Shown here piece by piece: positions 47,428-60,279 of a stretch of DNA of 64,000 nt. The notes below the pieces were generated by a model, which was not told the DNA's origin, ran no database searches, and was given only the letters and a program-made list of their open reading frames with translations. A program made the translations under genes and the position numbers. Origin of the DNA: Hypomyces perniciosus (taxonomy: Eukaryota > Ascomycota > Sordariomycetes > Hypocreales > Hypocreaceae); NCBI GenBank assembly GCA_008477525.1, contig SPDT01000007.1:1550001-1614000 (forward strand), written 5' to 3'. Within the stretch, counting starts at the first letter, position 1. Every line of letters starts with the position of its first letter.

Positions 47428-48234
47428 AATGGATATACTTCGTATTTACACATCAATCGAATACATGATAGGTACCTATACGCTACCCCTTTGGTGCAGA
47501 CAAACCTCGTGGGAAATGGGGTGTTGGAAGCTTTAGCTGATATCAGCCCTTGCTCTTCTTGGCCTTTCTTGGGTGTTTTGTCCTGCTGGTGTGTGGCTCT
47601 GAAATCGCGGGGTAGTGAGTTTTAGGTGAAGAGCCAGTGGCCACAGGGCAAGACTGGGCGCTACGAGGTACTACTAGTAGTACCTTGGTAGGTACTGTAG
47701 TACGAAGTACTCCGTGTAGAGTACAGACTAATATGTACTCCGTAGTTAGGCACTTGTGGTGAAGGCTTGTTTTTCCGTCGGGCAAAGAAGGAGAAGGCCA
47801 TGTGCCCAATATGAAAAATCTCACTTTTAGCATCAACTGGGTTCCTCAAACCGTTCCGAAGAGAGTCCAGGCTCGTTCTACGGAAGGCTGGTTTTCGTAC
47901 TCCCCGGTATTAGTCCCAGGTCAAGGGGCCTCTGCTCGACCATTGGGTGCGTTCCTGTTATTTTAAAATCGAGCCTCGTGACTTGAAAAGGCCCTGCCTG
48001 ATTACTCCCTGCCTGGTACATGTACCGACTTACGTACAAAGTGTTCTTTTAGGCCGATGGATCCCGTAAAAAAATTAAATAAACAAAAAAAAACAGGAAA
48101 AAAACTTCCGAGGCCACATGATGCTTAAAAAAGAACAGGCCACGACTAACTGGAACTTATCCTTGTAAGTACATACATACGTGACTGTTGAAAAACAAGC
48201 TGGTACCTACCTGGGTACGAGTGGCTACGAGTAC

Positions 48235-48304
48235 GGAGTATGGAGTATGGAGTATGGAGTATGGAGTATGGAGTATGGAGTATGGAGTATGGAGTACGGA
48301 GTAC
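48235..48304. repeat. GGAGTAT heptamer array
   Basis: Ten tandem 7-nt units GGAGTA(T/C). The two last units are GGAGTAC, the same letters as half of the dispersed TACGGAGTAC motif, and GTACGAAGT follows at once. Confidence 0.9.
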
Positions 48305-48565
48305 GAAGTCTACCCTTAGACGCAGGCGCCGCTAGACGCCTTGGATGCAGGTTCGGAATTGGCCGCTCGCGGACTCGCATCCGATTTCCAGAATGTCCAG
48401 TCAGATCGAGGTTCCGTGAACGTTCTTGATGCCGCGCACGCCGAATCCTGATGCGTAGATGAAATGGGTAATGGTCGACTTTGCGCTCTCCGGGTATTTA
48501 CCTTTGGAGAGGCATCGCTGACGGAGGGAAGGAAAAGGGAATAGAGCAGCGGGCGGTTCGAGATT

Positions 48566-48573
48566 TATAAAAA
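48566..48573 (+). promoter_or_regulatory. TATAAAAA box, probable PEPCK core promoter
   Basis: TATAAAAA followed by a CT-rich leader (TTTGCCTCCATTTCATCC). It lies 930 nt upstream of the PEPCK ATG, so either the leader is long (perhaps with an intron) or the box belongs to another start site. Confidence 0.35.
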
Positions 48574-48739
48574 GGTGGCTTTTGCCTCCATTTCATCCAT
48601 CTCATCCTGATTCCTTTTGATTCATCACGAAGAGAACAAAAAGCCATCATTCAACCATCATCGCCCAGCCGCACTAGAAAAGCCCATTTGTGACTGTGAG
48701 TGTTTCTTCCCTGCAACTCCCCACATCGATACCATCATG

Positions 48740-48799
48740 TACACATACACACACACATACACATACACACATACACACACACACACACACGCACACACG
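48740..48799. repeat. (CA)n/ACACAT microsatellite
   Basis: CA-rich run with CACATA interruptions, upstream of PEPCK. Confidence 0.9.
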
Positions 48800-49498
48800 G
48801 AGTACAGTCAGTCCTCTGGAGTTAGTACTTCGTACATTCATTCATTCACACACGCGTACTTCGTACTACATGACACCTGATAATACTACCTCCCCAAACC
48901 CGCAGCCGAGCACAGCCTGTTGTCGGCATTGCAGACGCCACAACAAACCTGTACCTGTACCTGTACCCTTTCCTCTCCCAAGCCTCAGCTTTTCTTCTTT
49001 CTTCCTTTCTTCATTGCATACTTCGTACACGCACACACCCCTCCCCTCCCCCCGTCTCTCCACAGTTCGGTTATTTTGCCCTTGGGGAAGAGACAGGAAA
49101 ACAGCATTCCCTTCCGATATAAATTCGTGGCCCGGCTTTGCGAAGCTTCGCACCGCCCGACACGGCTCCACCTAACCCGGCCGCACCCCCTTGTTCTCCA
49201 GACTTGCAGCCCCCACCGGAAGAGAGAAGCGGCTCTGCTAATCATTTGTTCTTTCGGGACTCGATCACAGGCCTAGAGACAGGTACCTTGGATACAAAAA
49301 AACGACTTTCGAGGATAGGTACCATAATACGGTCTATCCGCACAATACACTCCTAGCCCCGAGAACCCACCCGGCGTGTCAAATCACACGCCCCCCCTTC
49401 CCTTTCCGCCCCCCTAGTGGCTGAATACTATCGAAAGGAGACGAGTGACGAGAATACTTTTCGTGCTCCAGCCGGACTGCCTGAATACATAAAGAACC

Positions 49499-52182
49499 AT
49501 GGATCCCGTCGTCAGAACTGCTTCTCCCTACCCAGATCCTACAGTCAAAGGTCCCAAGTCTCAGATCCAGGCCACGGGAACAGATTTACGCAAAAGTAGG
49601 ACCATTCCCTTGGACTTGATGCCAATGCCGTGGCTAACAGGCTTGAACAGTGATTTCCAGCAACGTCAACAAGACTTCTCTGCACCCTGGTGGTGTTCAG
49701 TGAGTGCCCTCTCGATCCTCTGGGCTTTGGTCGATCTAGGACTAACATGGTTTCTTCCAGGCCTCACCGCGAGCACACCGAGCTCGGTATGCCTACCTTG
49801 CCTGCCTTTTCACCTTGCCATCGTCTAGTTGCAAGATATTAACCATTTGCCCTACAGAGGAGGAACTCCACGAGACCGCTCACATTGACTACGACCACGT
49901 CGCCATTGTATGTTGTTCACCAGACGTCAGCAATATCTGCGACAAAATATCACTAACAGACGCCTCATAGATCCCCAACCCCTCCGTCGCTACTCTTTAC
50001 GAAGATGCCCTCGTCTACGAGACGGGCACTGCCATCACCTCCAGCGGTGCTCTGACTGCTTACTCCGGCGCCAAGACTGGCCGCTCGCCTCTGGACAAGC
50101 GAATTGTCAAGGAGCCGACGTCAGAAGACAACATCTGGTACGTTTGCATTCCAATGCGCCCCGTTTTATGCACATCATGCGTGTCTGTTTGCGGCTAACC
50201 AAGACGCCTCTGCAGGTGGGGACCGGTCAACAAGCCCATGACTCCTGAGGTAGGTACCTGATCGTCAGTATTCGTCGTCATTATTCCCTGTCGCTTTTGT
50301 CATGGCCCTTTTTGCTCCCCGGCTTTTCCCTTGTCATTGTGATTTCTCGTTTCGGACAACTGTCACGCGCGCCGCCTTTTCAGCCATGGGCCGCAGACAT
50401 TGGCCGGCCAAGAAGCAAATGAGCCCTTGCCATGCCTTTCCTTTCCCTAGAAGCCCTCATGTTCCGTGTTTTCCCCCAGGTTTTGCCTTTTTCGGCAGAG
50501 GGCTCGGAACTGCTGGGCAGCCGAACCGGGGAGCCGAACATAAGCGGGTTCAGCTTTCCGGCTGTCGGGCTTTTGTTTTTGTCCCGCGGCTCTGGGCATT
50601 GGGCTTTATTTTTTCTTCCTCGTGACAACTTGCCTTTGCTGGCTTTAGCCAACCCTGAGGCCTCCTTCGTGTCGTTTGCCTTTTCACTACTGCTACCCCT
50701 GCATCATCTGACCCGATCTACTCCGATCTGATGGGTCTGCAACTTGTCCAATCGAGTGTGCAGCATTGCAAATCACCGCCCGCAGTGACAAACTACCTAT
50801 GGTGACGGTGACAGAGATGCTAATCAGCCAAAAAATAGGTCTGGAAAATCAACCGTGAGCGTGCTGTCGACTACCTCAACACCCGCAACCGCATCTACGT
50901 CGTCGATGGCTATGCCGGCTGGGACGAGAAGTACAGGATCCGCGTCCGTGTCATCTGCGCTCGCGCCTACCATGCTCTCTTCATGAGGAACATGCTCATC
51001 CGCCCTCCTCGTGAGGAGCTCGAGCACTTCCACCCCGACTACACCATCTACAATGCCGGATCCTTCCCTGCCAACCGATACACCGAGGGCATGACCTCTG
51101 CCACTTCCGTCGCCATCAACTTTGCCCAGAAGGAGATGGTAATCCTGGGTACTGAGTACGCCGGTGAGATGAAGAAGGGTGTCTTCACCGTTCTCTTCTA
51201 CGAGATGCCCATCAAGCACAACGTCCTGACTCTGCACTCATCCGCCAACGAGGGCAAGAATGGCGATGTTACCCTCTTCTTCGGTCTGTCTGGCACTGGC
51301 AAGACCACTCTGTCCGCCGACCCCAACCGTGCCCTGATCGGTGATGACGAGCACTGCTGGAGCGACCGTGGTGTCTTCAACATCGAGGGTGGCTGCTACG
51401 CCAAGTGCATTGGCCTGTCCGCCGAGAAGGAGCCCGATATCTATGGCGCTATCCGCTACGGCTCTGTCCTCGAGAACGTCGTCTTCGACCCCATCACTCG
51501 CGAGGTTGACTATGACGATTGCACCCTGACTGAGAACACTCGCTGCGCCTACCCCATCGAGTACATTTCCAACGCCAAGGTCCCTTGTCTGTCCGAGAAC
51601 ATGCCCACCAACATCATCCTCCTCACCTGTGATGCTCGTGGTGTCCTGCCCCCGATCTCCAAGCTCGACAGCGCCCAGACCATGTTCCACTTCATCTCCG
51701 GCTACACCTCCAAGATGGCCGGCACTGAGGACGGTGTCACCGAGCCCCAGGCCACCTTCTCCAGCTGCTTCGCCCAGCCCTTCCTGGCCCTGCACCCCAT
51801 GAAGTACGCAAGGATGCTTGCCGACAAGATCGAGCAGCACAAGGCCAACGCCTGGCTCCTCAACACCGGCTGGGTTGGTGCCGGTTTCGCCCATGGCGGC
51901 AAGCGATGCCCGCTCAAGTACACTCGTGCCATCCTCGACGCCATCCACTCTGGCGAGCTCGCCCAGGTCGAGTACGAGAATTACGAGGTCTTCAACCTTC
52001 AGGTCCCGACCTCATGCCCCAACGTCCCCGCCGACCTGCTCAACCCCAGGAAGGCCTGGACCGCTGGCGACGAGAGCTTCCACAACGAGGTCGTCAAGTT
52101 GGGCAAGCTCTTCCGCGAGAACTTCACCAAGTACGAGAGCGAGGCCACCGAGGACGTCATCAAGGCCGGCCCTGTCGTTTAA
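49499..52182 (+). CDS. Phosphoenolpyruvate carboxykinase (ATP), gluconeogenesis
   Basis: Converts oxaloacetate and ATP to PEP; the committed step of gluconeogenesis on acetate, fatty acids or amino acids. Seven exons: 49499-49595, 49651-49699, 49761-49786, 49858-49907, 49971-50137, 50216-50249, 50839-52182; total 588 residues. Start [19 protein letters not shown]. Motifs: [38 protein letters not shown], the PEPCK P-loop [17 protein letters not shown] near residue 288, [20 protein letters not shown] and the C-terminal FVLN-type equivalent. Large exon 7 has strong C-ending codon bias, a sign of high expression. Intron 6 is 589 nt, about ten times the local norm. Confidence 0.97.
50250..50838 (+). 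other. 589 nt intron of PEPCK
   Basis: Begins GTAGGTACCTG after PMTPE and ends AAAAAATAG before [10 protein letters not shown]. Donor, acceptor and flanking protein are unambiguous. No conserved ORF was seen inside; 102-127 codon frames there are not protein-like. Confidence 0.85.
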
Positions 52183-53387
52183 AAATAGCGCGCTTTGCTT
52201 CGCTTAATCATGCATGATATAATCCAGTTGAGTTTCATAGGACTATGAGAGAGAACGATTCTCGAGTGGAGGATATAAGGATCTAGACTTGCTTTTTTAG
52301 TTGCCCCATTTCCTTGCATCTTGGGAAAGCATCATTACTGGCTGTTGATATTTTGGGCCGGCGTTATTTCACGTCCCCTTACGGATCATTGGGACTTTGG
52401 GGATGCAAATATCCCTGATGAGATTGTTATACAGTCAAATAAAAAAAACATTTACAATTGATTTGCCGTTTATTTTGGGTGACCTGGAACTATCCGTTGG
52501 GCTGGTGCAAGTAAACATGTTCCGTGCGACCAAGGTTTGATGATGCATCATACAGGCCTTTTTAACTCTTTCTTTACATGAATGACTTGGACTTGTAGCA
52601 ACCGATCTACTATAAATTTGCCTGGTAACCCCCAACATATCACGGTTTCTTCACGACGTTATGACTTTTATGACCTTGACGACTTATACGACTTGTATCA
52701 TCTATTATGACCTTGACGACCTTGACGACCTTGACGATCTATGACGTTTTATGATCACTATGGCTGTTATGACTTTTACGACCGCTCATGATATTTCACG
52801 ACATGATCTTCACTACTTTAATAACTCGCATCTTTCATGAGCTTCATGCCCTTCACGGTGTTGCATGATTTTGTATGACTTTTACAACGTTCATGATCAC
52901 GACGTTAAAACCATTCCTGCACATTTGCCACTGAGATGCATACAACATGGATAGACAACATGTATTTTCTTTTGCCTCGCCGGGGCAAGCCAATGACGAC
53001 AATGAAAAAAAGATAATGGCATCACCTGGAGGTAGTGTACATAACATCATTCACAGGCTTCTGAGTAAATACCATGTACTGATGATATCTAATATATGGA
53101 TATCTAGCTAATACAACACGAGCGAGTGTCACCAATATTCCCAAAGAATGACCCCGTCGCCATTTGTCTTTTCCAACTGTCAAGTAACATATACACCAAA
53201 GGTGAAAGGGGGACATACCAAACGTATCTCGCGTTAGTGTACACCATGAATAACAAAAAAGGTATCAAAAATTACATCGTGTCATGTACACGTCCTGATA
53301 TCCATCCACGCAGGGATAGGACTCCATCTTCGTAACGATCGAATTTTAAATAAAAGGTGTAAATAAAAGAATTATGAGGCCGTAATT
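52183..53387. other. 1.2 kb tract between convergent 3' ends, with a degenerate repeat
   Basis: Between PEPCK (+) and the transporter (-). From about 52655 to 52910 it is a loose array built from ATGAC, ACGAC and CTT(G/T)A words; see the separate repeat entry. Otherwise AT-rich with no gene. Confidence 0.65.
52655..52910. repeat. Degenerate TATGAC/CTTGACGAC minisatellite
   Basis: Words such as ATGACTTTTATGACCTTGAC and GACCTTGACGACCTTGACGA recur at irregular spacing for about 250 nt, the densest part being 52711-52735 with three perfect CTTGACGAC units. It looks like an old, diverged tandem array rather than a coding or structured region. Confidence 0.65.
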
Positions 53388-55289
53388 TTAGTAAGAGTAG
53401 CGGAACATCTTGTTCTCCTTGTCGGTCATGGATGCCCACACCTCGGGAGACATGTAAGCCTCCTCGGTCTCCTTGCTGCGGTCGTTGCGCTTCTTGTTGG
53501 ACCAGGCGTAGTAGAGGAAGAGGACAAAGGTGGTGATGGCGCATCCGGCCTGAGTGCCCATGACGGCAAGCTTGGCGGGACGGAAGTCGGGGGCATCACG
53601 GGCCTGGAAGGTTTGGGGGCCGATGATGTTACCGAGCGAGAAAGAGCCGCTGATGATGGCGGCAGCGAAGGCACGCTTGGTACCACCACCGACGTTGGCC
53701 ATGGTCCACTGTAACATGTGTCAGTCCATCTGTAACAAGGTCTGTGAATAATAGTAGACTTACGGCATAGAAGATGGTGAGGGGAGCAACAACAGCGTTG
53801 ACAAGGTAGATGCCAGCCAAAACACCGGAACGGTTAGTCTTTGGGTCGAGGAAAGACATCAAAGCACCACCGATGATGCTATAGAAGGAGGATGTTAGAT
53901 AATGGGTTAGACCAACAATCACAGATGAGGAGCAACTTACGCAGGGATAATGCAGGCAATGATCCAAGCCCATCGGTGAGACTGCTTACGAATGCCGAAG
54001 CCGACGAGCAAGGTGAAGAAGATGCTGATAGCACCGGAGGGCATGTTCATCAGGGCAGCCTCGTCGGGAGCGAAGCCAAGGTTCCTGATCAAGGTAGCAG
54101 AGTAGGTAGTGACGACACCGCTGGAGACGGAGAGCTACCGGTTATTAGAATCGAAGCAAAAGAAGACACCGCGGACAATTCAGAGAACATACCAAGACAA
54201 CGGAGATGAGCAATAGGTAGATCTGAGGGTCCAGCAGAGCCTCAAGGATCTCCTTGGGGCGGAACTTGCGGTTCTGAATACCAGTCTGGTTGATGCTAAC
54301 GTGCTTGAGCAGGGCAACCTTCTCATTGTTGGACAACCAGGTAGCCTTCATGGGAGTATCAGGCAGGAAGAAGAAGGTGCAGATTCCAATGACAACAGTA
54401 ACGCATCCGAGGACGACAAACATGGTGCGCCAGCCGGAGAGGGCGGCACTGGGGGAGACGTGCTGGAAGCCATAGGAGATGGCACCACCAAGGATCTGGC
54501 CTAAGCCAAGACCAAGGTACCAGAAGGAGAAACGAGGAGCCTGCTCGGACTTGGTGTACCACTGGGAGCTGATGAGCATCAAAGAGGGGCCAATGGTAGC
54601 CTCGAAGATACCCAGGAAGATGCGGGAGACGAGGAGAGTCTGGTAGTCGTGGGCAGCAGCACCGCAAGCGGTGGCAATACCCCAGAGAGTGACATTGAGA
54701 CCCAACCACTTGGCAGCGGGAACAACCTGAAGGAAGTATACTGCAAGATGCATTCGTCAGTACTTCGCATGGTCCATCTATCTTGGCGGAGCGGAGAGGG
54801 GGTTCAAGCCGGGACTCACTGTTGGGAACCTCAAAGCACAGAAGACCAACGAAGAGGAAGGTTGCGACGTTGGAGAAGTCGTTGCCCTGAAGCTTCAGGT
54901 CCTTGTTGATGCCCATGACAGCAGCATACTACAGGGGGAAGTTGATATTAGCATGCGGCGTCACATAACAGATGTAAGACAACATCATCACGCAACATTT
55001 GTGTAATATGCAGTGCTAAGGAAGAGCATGTCTCACTCACATTCAAGATGACCTTGTCAAGGAACTGCATGGTGTAGCAGCAGAACATCAAGGGCACAAT
55101 TCGAAAGTCGATCTTGCGGCGCAAGGCGTCAATGTTGACTGACGCAGCACCGGCAACATCACGATGCTCGTTGAGGAACTTCCAGGCGGCATCGACATTG
55201 TCGTTGGAAATGCCAACAGCACTAGAAGTCGAATTGGACTTGGGGACATCGACGCCGCCGGCCTTCTCGCTGCCGCTTTGAGACGACAT
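53388..55289 (-). CDS. MFS transporter, allantoate permease (Dal5/ACS) family
   Basis: Exons 55289-55041, 54928-54820, 54740-54193, 54134-53941, 53878-53764 and 53708-53388 sum to 511 residues. The cytosolic N terminus is followed by DFRIVPLMFCCYTMQFLDK, the usual first helix of anion:cation symporters, then ATFLFVGLLCFEVPN and LLVSRIFLGIFEATIGPSLM with the conserved RIFLGxFE motif, and FSFWYLGLGLGQILGG. The second half keeps RPKEILEALLDPQIYLLLIS and GAISIFFTLLVGFGIRKQSH. Twelve helices fit. Substrates in the family include allantoate, nicotinate, pantothenate and other anions; here the substrate is not fixed. Its C-terminal tail is hydrophilic. Confidence 0.9.
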
Positions 55290-58200
55290 CGTAGGCGAGG
55301 GTGGTTATCAAGTCGACTCCGGAGTAACTGGAATAGCGGGATCAGGGTCAATACGCCGATTGCACAAGATCAAAGATTATAAGGGGGGGAAGCGGTCCAC
55401 AAGCTGAGCGTGCGCCCGCAAGCAACCAGGGATTGAATGAAGGATTACTGCAAAGAGAAAGGGACGGGCGATGGGTTCGGGGAAAGGATCAAGAGGCCAA
55501 TTGGAATGTAACCCGCGAGAGAGCGAAGGAAGTGGAATATGGAAAAAAGAGGAATGAGAGGTATTATCCCCGAAAAGAGAGATAGAGTACTCCGTAGGAT
55601 TTTAGAAGGGATCGACACGAATGAGAGGTGGAAAAGAGAGGATGGTATGTATCACCAATCACCAGTCTTCGCACAGACACTGGTGCCACGAGGGACCAGT
55701 AGAAGAAACAGCCAGCGGAAAGGCCTTTGTAGAAGCTGAAAAAAAAAAGAGGGGAAAGGGAGAGAGGGAGAGCCAGAGAAAAGGGAGCGATGCTATTATG
55801 GGAATGTATGTCTCACTCACATTTCTAGCCGTTCGAATACGCGGGCAATGCCGACGCTCGTCTGTCTGTCCGTCTGTGTCTGTGCGGCCAACAAGAAAAC
55901 GAGGACAGAACGTGGCAAACCAGCAGTATTATAGAGCGAGGAAGACCGTTATCTGGCTTTGCGCATCAAGGAAACCCCGAGGCGGAGGCGGAGACAGAGA
56001 CAGAGGCTGGAAGTGGCGTCCAGGTCGAGTGCAAAGTGTCGTCCTCCGCAGTACTTGTAGTCCATGTAGGGAGTACGGAGTACCAGCGATGAGGGGAAGA
56101 AAAGCCAAGAACTTGCTCCGTACATAGACATATTGGAGGAGACCCAAGAGAAAGAGGCTAGAGATGCTATGGAGAGGTATGCGATGGATCGATTCGATGC
56201 GCTACGCGATCGCGACTCAAGTCTTTCCGTTCCCTCTGTGGGCTTGCCGTCGCTAGTAACAGCCTAGCAGTGGTACAAGGACAGGTGCTAAACTAAAAGA
56301 GAGCGTTCAGGGGGTTGCAACGGCTCCAGAGCCCATTTCCGCTGCGCTGCAGGGGCAGTGTTTTTGCGCCGGCGACGTTTAATGCCCTGAATGCCCTGCA
56401 GAGGTCTGTAGTAGTACTCTGTACATAGCATGCTCTCGAAGGGTTTTTCATCAAAAGGTGCGCACAGAGTCGTAGTGTGTACTCGCACGAGTAATAAATG
56501 ATACGGGTAATAGCGTCTTGGCTCGGAATCTGGGGACGGGGGGTTCTGGAAGCTTTGATATTATCCATTATTACGAGTATTTGTTTATTTATTTGTGCGT
56601 GCTCTCTCTTCTTATTAGTACTCGTATTAGTACTCGGGCTGTCTTGGATCCCTGACCTCAGTTGCAGCATATCAGCAGCGTCTGCAGGTCAAAGTTGCCG
56701 GTGGTCCAGTGGAGGGTCCCAGCGGAGTCCCAGTGGAGGCTCAGTGAAGCCCCAGTACTCTGTAGAGGAGCTTCATACATAAAGGTCGCGAGGATCCACT
56801 GGATTCTAGCCAACGAGGCCCCAAACCCCCCGGCACTTCCTTTCTTGCTAGGGTTCCCCCCCATGTCCATGTGCATATCCATGTCCGTGTCCATCGGCCC
56901 GCCCACACAACTCTGTCCCCAAGCGAGCTCTGGAGTCTGTTGGTCGTCTGTTTGAGGGGCTGCTGTTGGTTACCAAGTGATTTTATCACCTGCAGCAGAA
57001 CCATGAGCAACATCATGCCGCGTGTGGTTCATGTATCTGCAACTATCTGCAGCATCGTTTAAATCGAGCTCGTATTACCAACATTACACATTGCCAGTTG
57101 GTCCGACATCTGCAGCAAAAGACACACAGACACGCCATACGTTCATCTCATCTTATGAACGGCGAGTCTTCCATCCGCTCGGGCTTGAATACCTGATTTC
57201 GATTAGTAGTACTACTACCAAGTACGGAGTACGAGAAGCAGCAATAGGCAGGCAGACCTTCTATTGTGCCGCACCGTTTGGTCATCTCGCCTCTTTTTTC
57301 CTTTTACTCTTGATTCTTTTTTTCCTTCCACGCCGTCTTTTCCGGTGGTATGGATGGTGGCGAGAGTTTGGGCCTATGTTTTTGCTTCTTTTTCTTCCCA
57401 AAGTTTCAATGTCTCAGTACGAAGTCTTGTTGTTGCTTTTTGGGCGTCTGTTGGATCAGCTTGGGCCGCGTTTCTGAGGCCTCTCTCTCACGCTCTCTCT
57501 CTCCCTTCTGTGAGACCAATAGCCTGGTCAGCCGTTAAAAGGTTATTGCCCACCAAAGACCATTCTTGTTTTTTCTTGCTCCTTTCGGCGATCCTCCCTT
57601 GCGTCGAGGCTTGAATAACTTACCATTTGTGGATTTTCTCCTCCGTTTGAGCATGTGATGAATCTCACATCTCACCATGAAATCTGAATCTATCCGCCAT
57701 CGTCAGCCACCGATGAGAATGCCGCCCTTAAAACTTACTAACTAGGGGAGAAGGAAAAAAAAAAGGCTCATGTGGACTCTGGCTAAGGAGATTTTCCCCA
57801 AATGATCGAATGCTCCGCACTCAACACCCACAGAATTTGTGACGTCCTAACTGGCTCGGACTCTCTGCGGCTTTTCCGGAGTAGTAATATTACCGTATTA
57901 CTCCGTACTTCGTAATGCAAACACCAAACACCAAACGCACTGCCGATATACGTGCTAGTTTATGCATAGTCCTTAGTTGTTTGTACGCACGCACACACAG
58001 ATTCTGCACGTACCTAAGCAGCCGGGCAATGTCCATCCTTTAAACCGCATCAGATGATGATGAAGTCTGGGCAAAGCCTTATTTTTCTCTACGATTATCT
58101 GTCTGTCTCAACTGGGTAAGCCGGTAGCCGACCACACACACGCACACTGGGCGAGACACAAGCAACTCAAGCGCCGCTCAGTCTGCACGCAAGTTACAAC

Positions 58201-59334
58201 GCTGACGATGATTTTCACGCCAACCTCGCGCCGTCCACGCCACTCATCACAGTGCGTCCGACTGTACGGACATGTACCAGAACCCTGTCCTCTTCGGTAC
58301 ATGGGCCATGGGCCATGATAGGGCTAACAGGGGTGGCTGTCAAATCCTCCCTTTTCCCGTTGGCCCACCGAAGGTGAGATTCCTCATACGTACATACATA
58401 CGAGTCTTCATCTAACGTGAGACGAGAACGGTTTACTCCGTACTCCGACGAGCACTGCTAGCCTGCTCCTAAGGCGAGACGTTCCGGAAGTAGAAAAGCA
58501 CTCTGACAGGGGTCCAGGGACACTGTGGGACAGCTCAACAAGGGGGTTGTGGACATCAATTCCTAGCCCCCAACCTAACCCTAGCGGATTGCTCTGTCAC
58601 TTGTGCTTGTGTCACATCAGACAGACATTTTGCTGATTCCAGTTCTGCCCATGCTTCTCTTTTTTTCCCTTCCCGTAGCCCTTGCGATGGAGACCGTACC
58701 AGGTATGCTTGTTGATGTTCGATGATAATACTACCACGGCATGGCGACAATCCCTGACGCTTGTTGGGGATGAGAATGGTCCAGATGGACATCGATCCCA
58801 GAGGATAAACAAGGTCGTATCAAAGCACAAAAAGATATCCAGACCACCAATCGCCCGTGCTCTTGCTCTTGCTCCACGTTGCTTGTCTCTGCCGGTTCTG
58901 GTTCATGTCGGGCTGAAGTTCTATCAGAAGGGAAGCAAAAAAAAAAAAAAAAAAAAAGAAACGAAGAATATCTAAGACCATCACGGCCCCCTAGCCGCAA
59001 ATCATCCCGTTGCCACATTTACACCTTCACGCCTCTTACAGTCTTTTGGGTCTCATAATAGTACGGCTGTTTCTTTTGGCACCCTCCCTTCGAACGCCTC
59101 TCCACAAACGGTCGACTACATCTGGTAGCCTTGGCTTTTTTACCTGCATAGAGATCTCAGCATCGCTTTTGCTTGGCTGTGTCCCATTGGGTCGCATTCA
59201 TATACTTGTATATCTCCGGTTCACTTCGTCATCGCGCATTCGGAAGAGGGCTCCATCCTTTGCCTTCTTAGACAACATCATCTCAGCGTCGCAGAACCCT
59301 ACAAGCCAAGAACACTTTATACAACATTGCCATC
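55290..59334. other. 4 kb divergent intergenic tract, transporter / rhodopsin-like gene
   Basis: No convincing gene. Motifs of the TACTCCGTAC type occur near 55587, 56073, 57222, 57416, 57898 and 58437, and a 21-nt poly(A) at 58937-58957. CT-rich stretches at 57490-57515 and just before 59335 suggest leaders of the two flanking genes only. Confidence 0.65.
58937..58957. repeat. Poly(A) run
   Basis: Twenty-one consecutive A, about 400 nt upstream of the rhodopsin-like gene. Confidence 0.9.
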
Positions 59335-60248
59335 ATGGCGGGCTGGGTCGTAAATGCCCCCCCGGAGGTAGAAGCCGAGTCGCAATACCCGACCATCATC
59401 GCCATCTGCGTCGTCCTCTCTCTATGCTCCATCGCCGTTGTCTCTTCTCGTCTCTGGATCCGCGCGAATGCCCGTGGCCTCGCCAGTGACGATTGGATGG
59501 CCGCGCTGTCCATGGTCTTTGCCCTCATCTACTCGGTTCTCTGCATCGTTCGTACGTCGGATCCATGTTCAACCCCGGTGACACATTTGAGACAATGCTA
59601 ACCTGAATACCAGAGACAAAGTACGGTTTGGGAATGCCACTGAAGGACCGCCCCAAGGCCAACCTCATCCCATACACGCGAGTAAACTACGCTGGTCGTC
59701 CCATCTACCAGATCGGCATCAGCTTTTTCAAAGTCGCCCTTCTCATCAGCTACTTGCGTCTGCTCAAGGGCACGGATCAGAAGACGTACCGCATGGTCGT
59801 TTGGGGCACCATTTGGCTGGTTTTCCTTGCCCACCTTGGATGCGCCTTTTCCCTCATCTTTGCCTGCACTCCGGTAAGACGATTTGGCATACTACTACTT
59901 GGAGAGAATCTGGGCATTAACTTTTTTTTCCTACAGGTCGACAAGTCTTGGAACCCGTTGAAGGATGGAACTTGCTTCCCCCCTGGACCATCTTTCACAG
60001 CTTATGCCATCGTGACCATCGTATCTGATGTCATCGTTGCGGTTCTCCCCGTCCCGGTGCTGTTGAAGCTCAACGTCCGCACCAGCAAAAAGATTGGTCT
60101 TATTGGCATTTTCTTGCTCGGTCTCTTCACAACAGTGTGCTCCATTCTGCGATATACGCAGATCGACCGGATTCAGTTTGGCGATGGCAACTCTACCATG
60201 CTTGTTCTCTGGGGAACCATTGAGTTCAACGTCGGCGTGAGTAGTATC

Positions 60249-60279
<31 letters not shown>

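Larger units (their letters stand above)
45320..49498. other. 4.2 kb gene-free tract upstream of PEP carboxykinase
   Basis: No ORF here looks like a protein. The tract holds (ATT)20 at 47256-47316, a (GTAT)n at 47405-47427, a GGAGTAT heptamer array at 48235-48304, an ACACAT microsatellite at 48740-48799 and about ten TACTTCGTAC/TACGGAGTAC motifs. The right end is the PEPCK promoter, with a TATA box at 48566 and a CT-rich leader. Confidence 0.7.
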
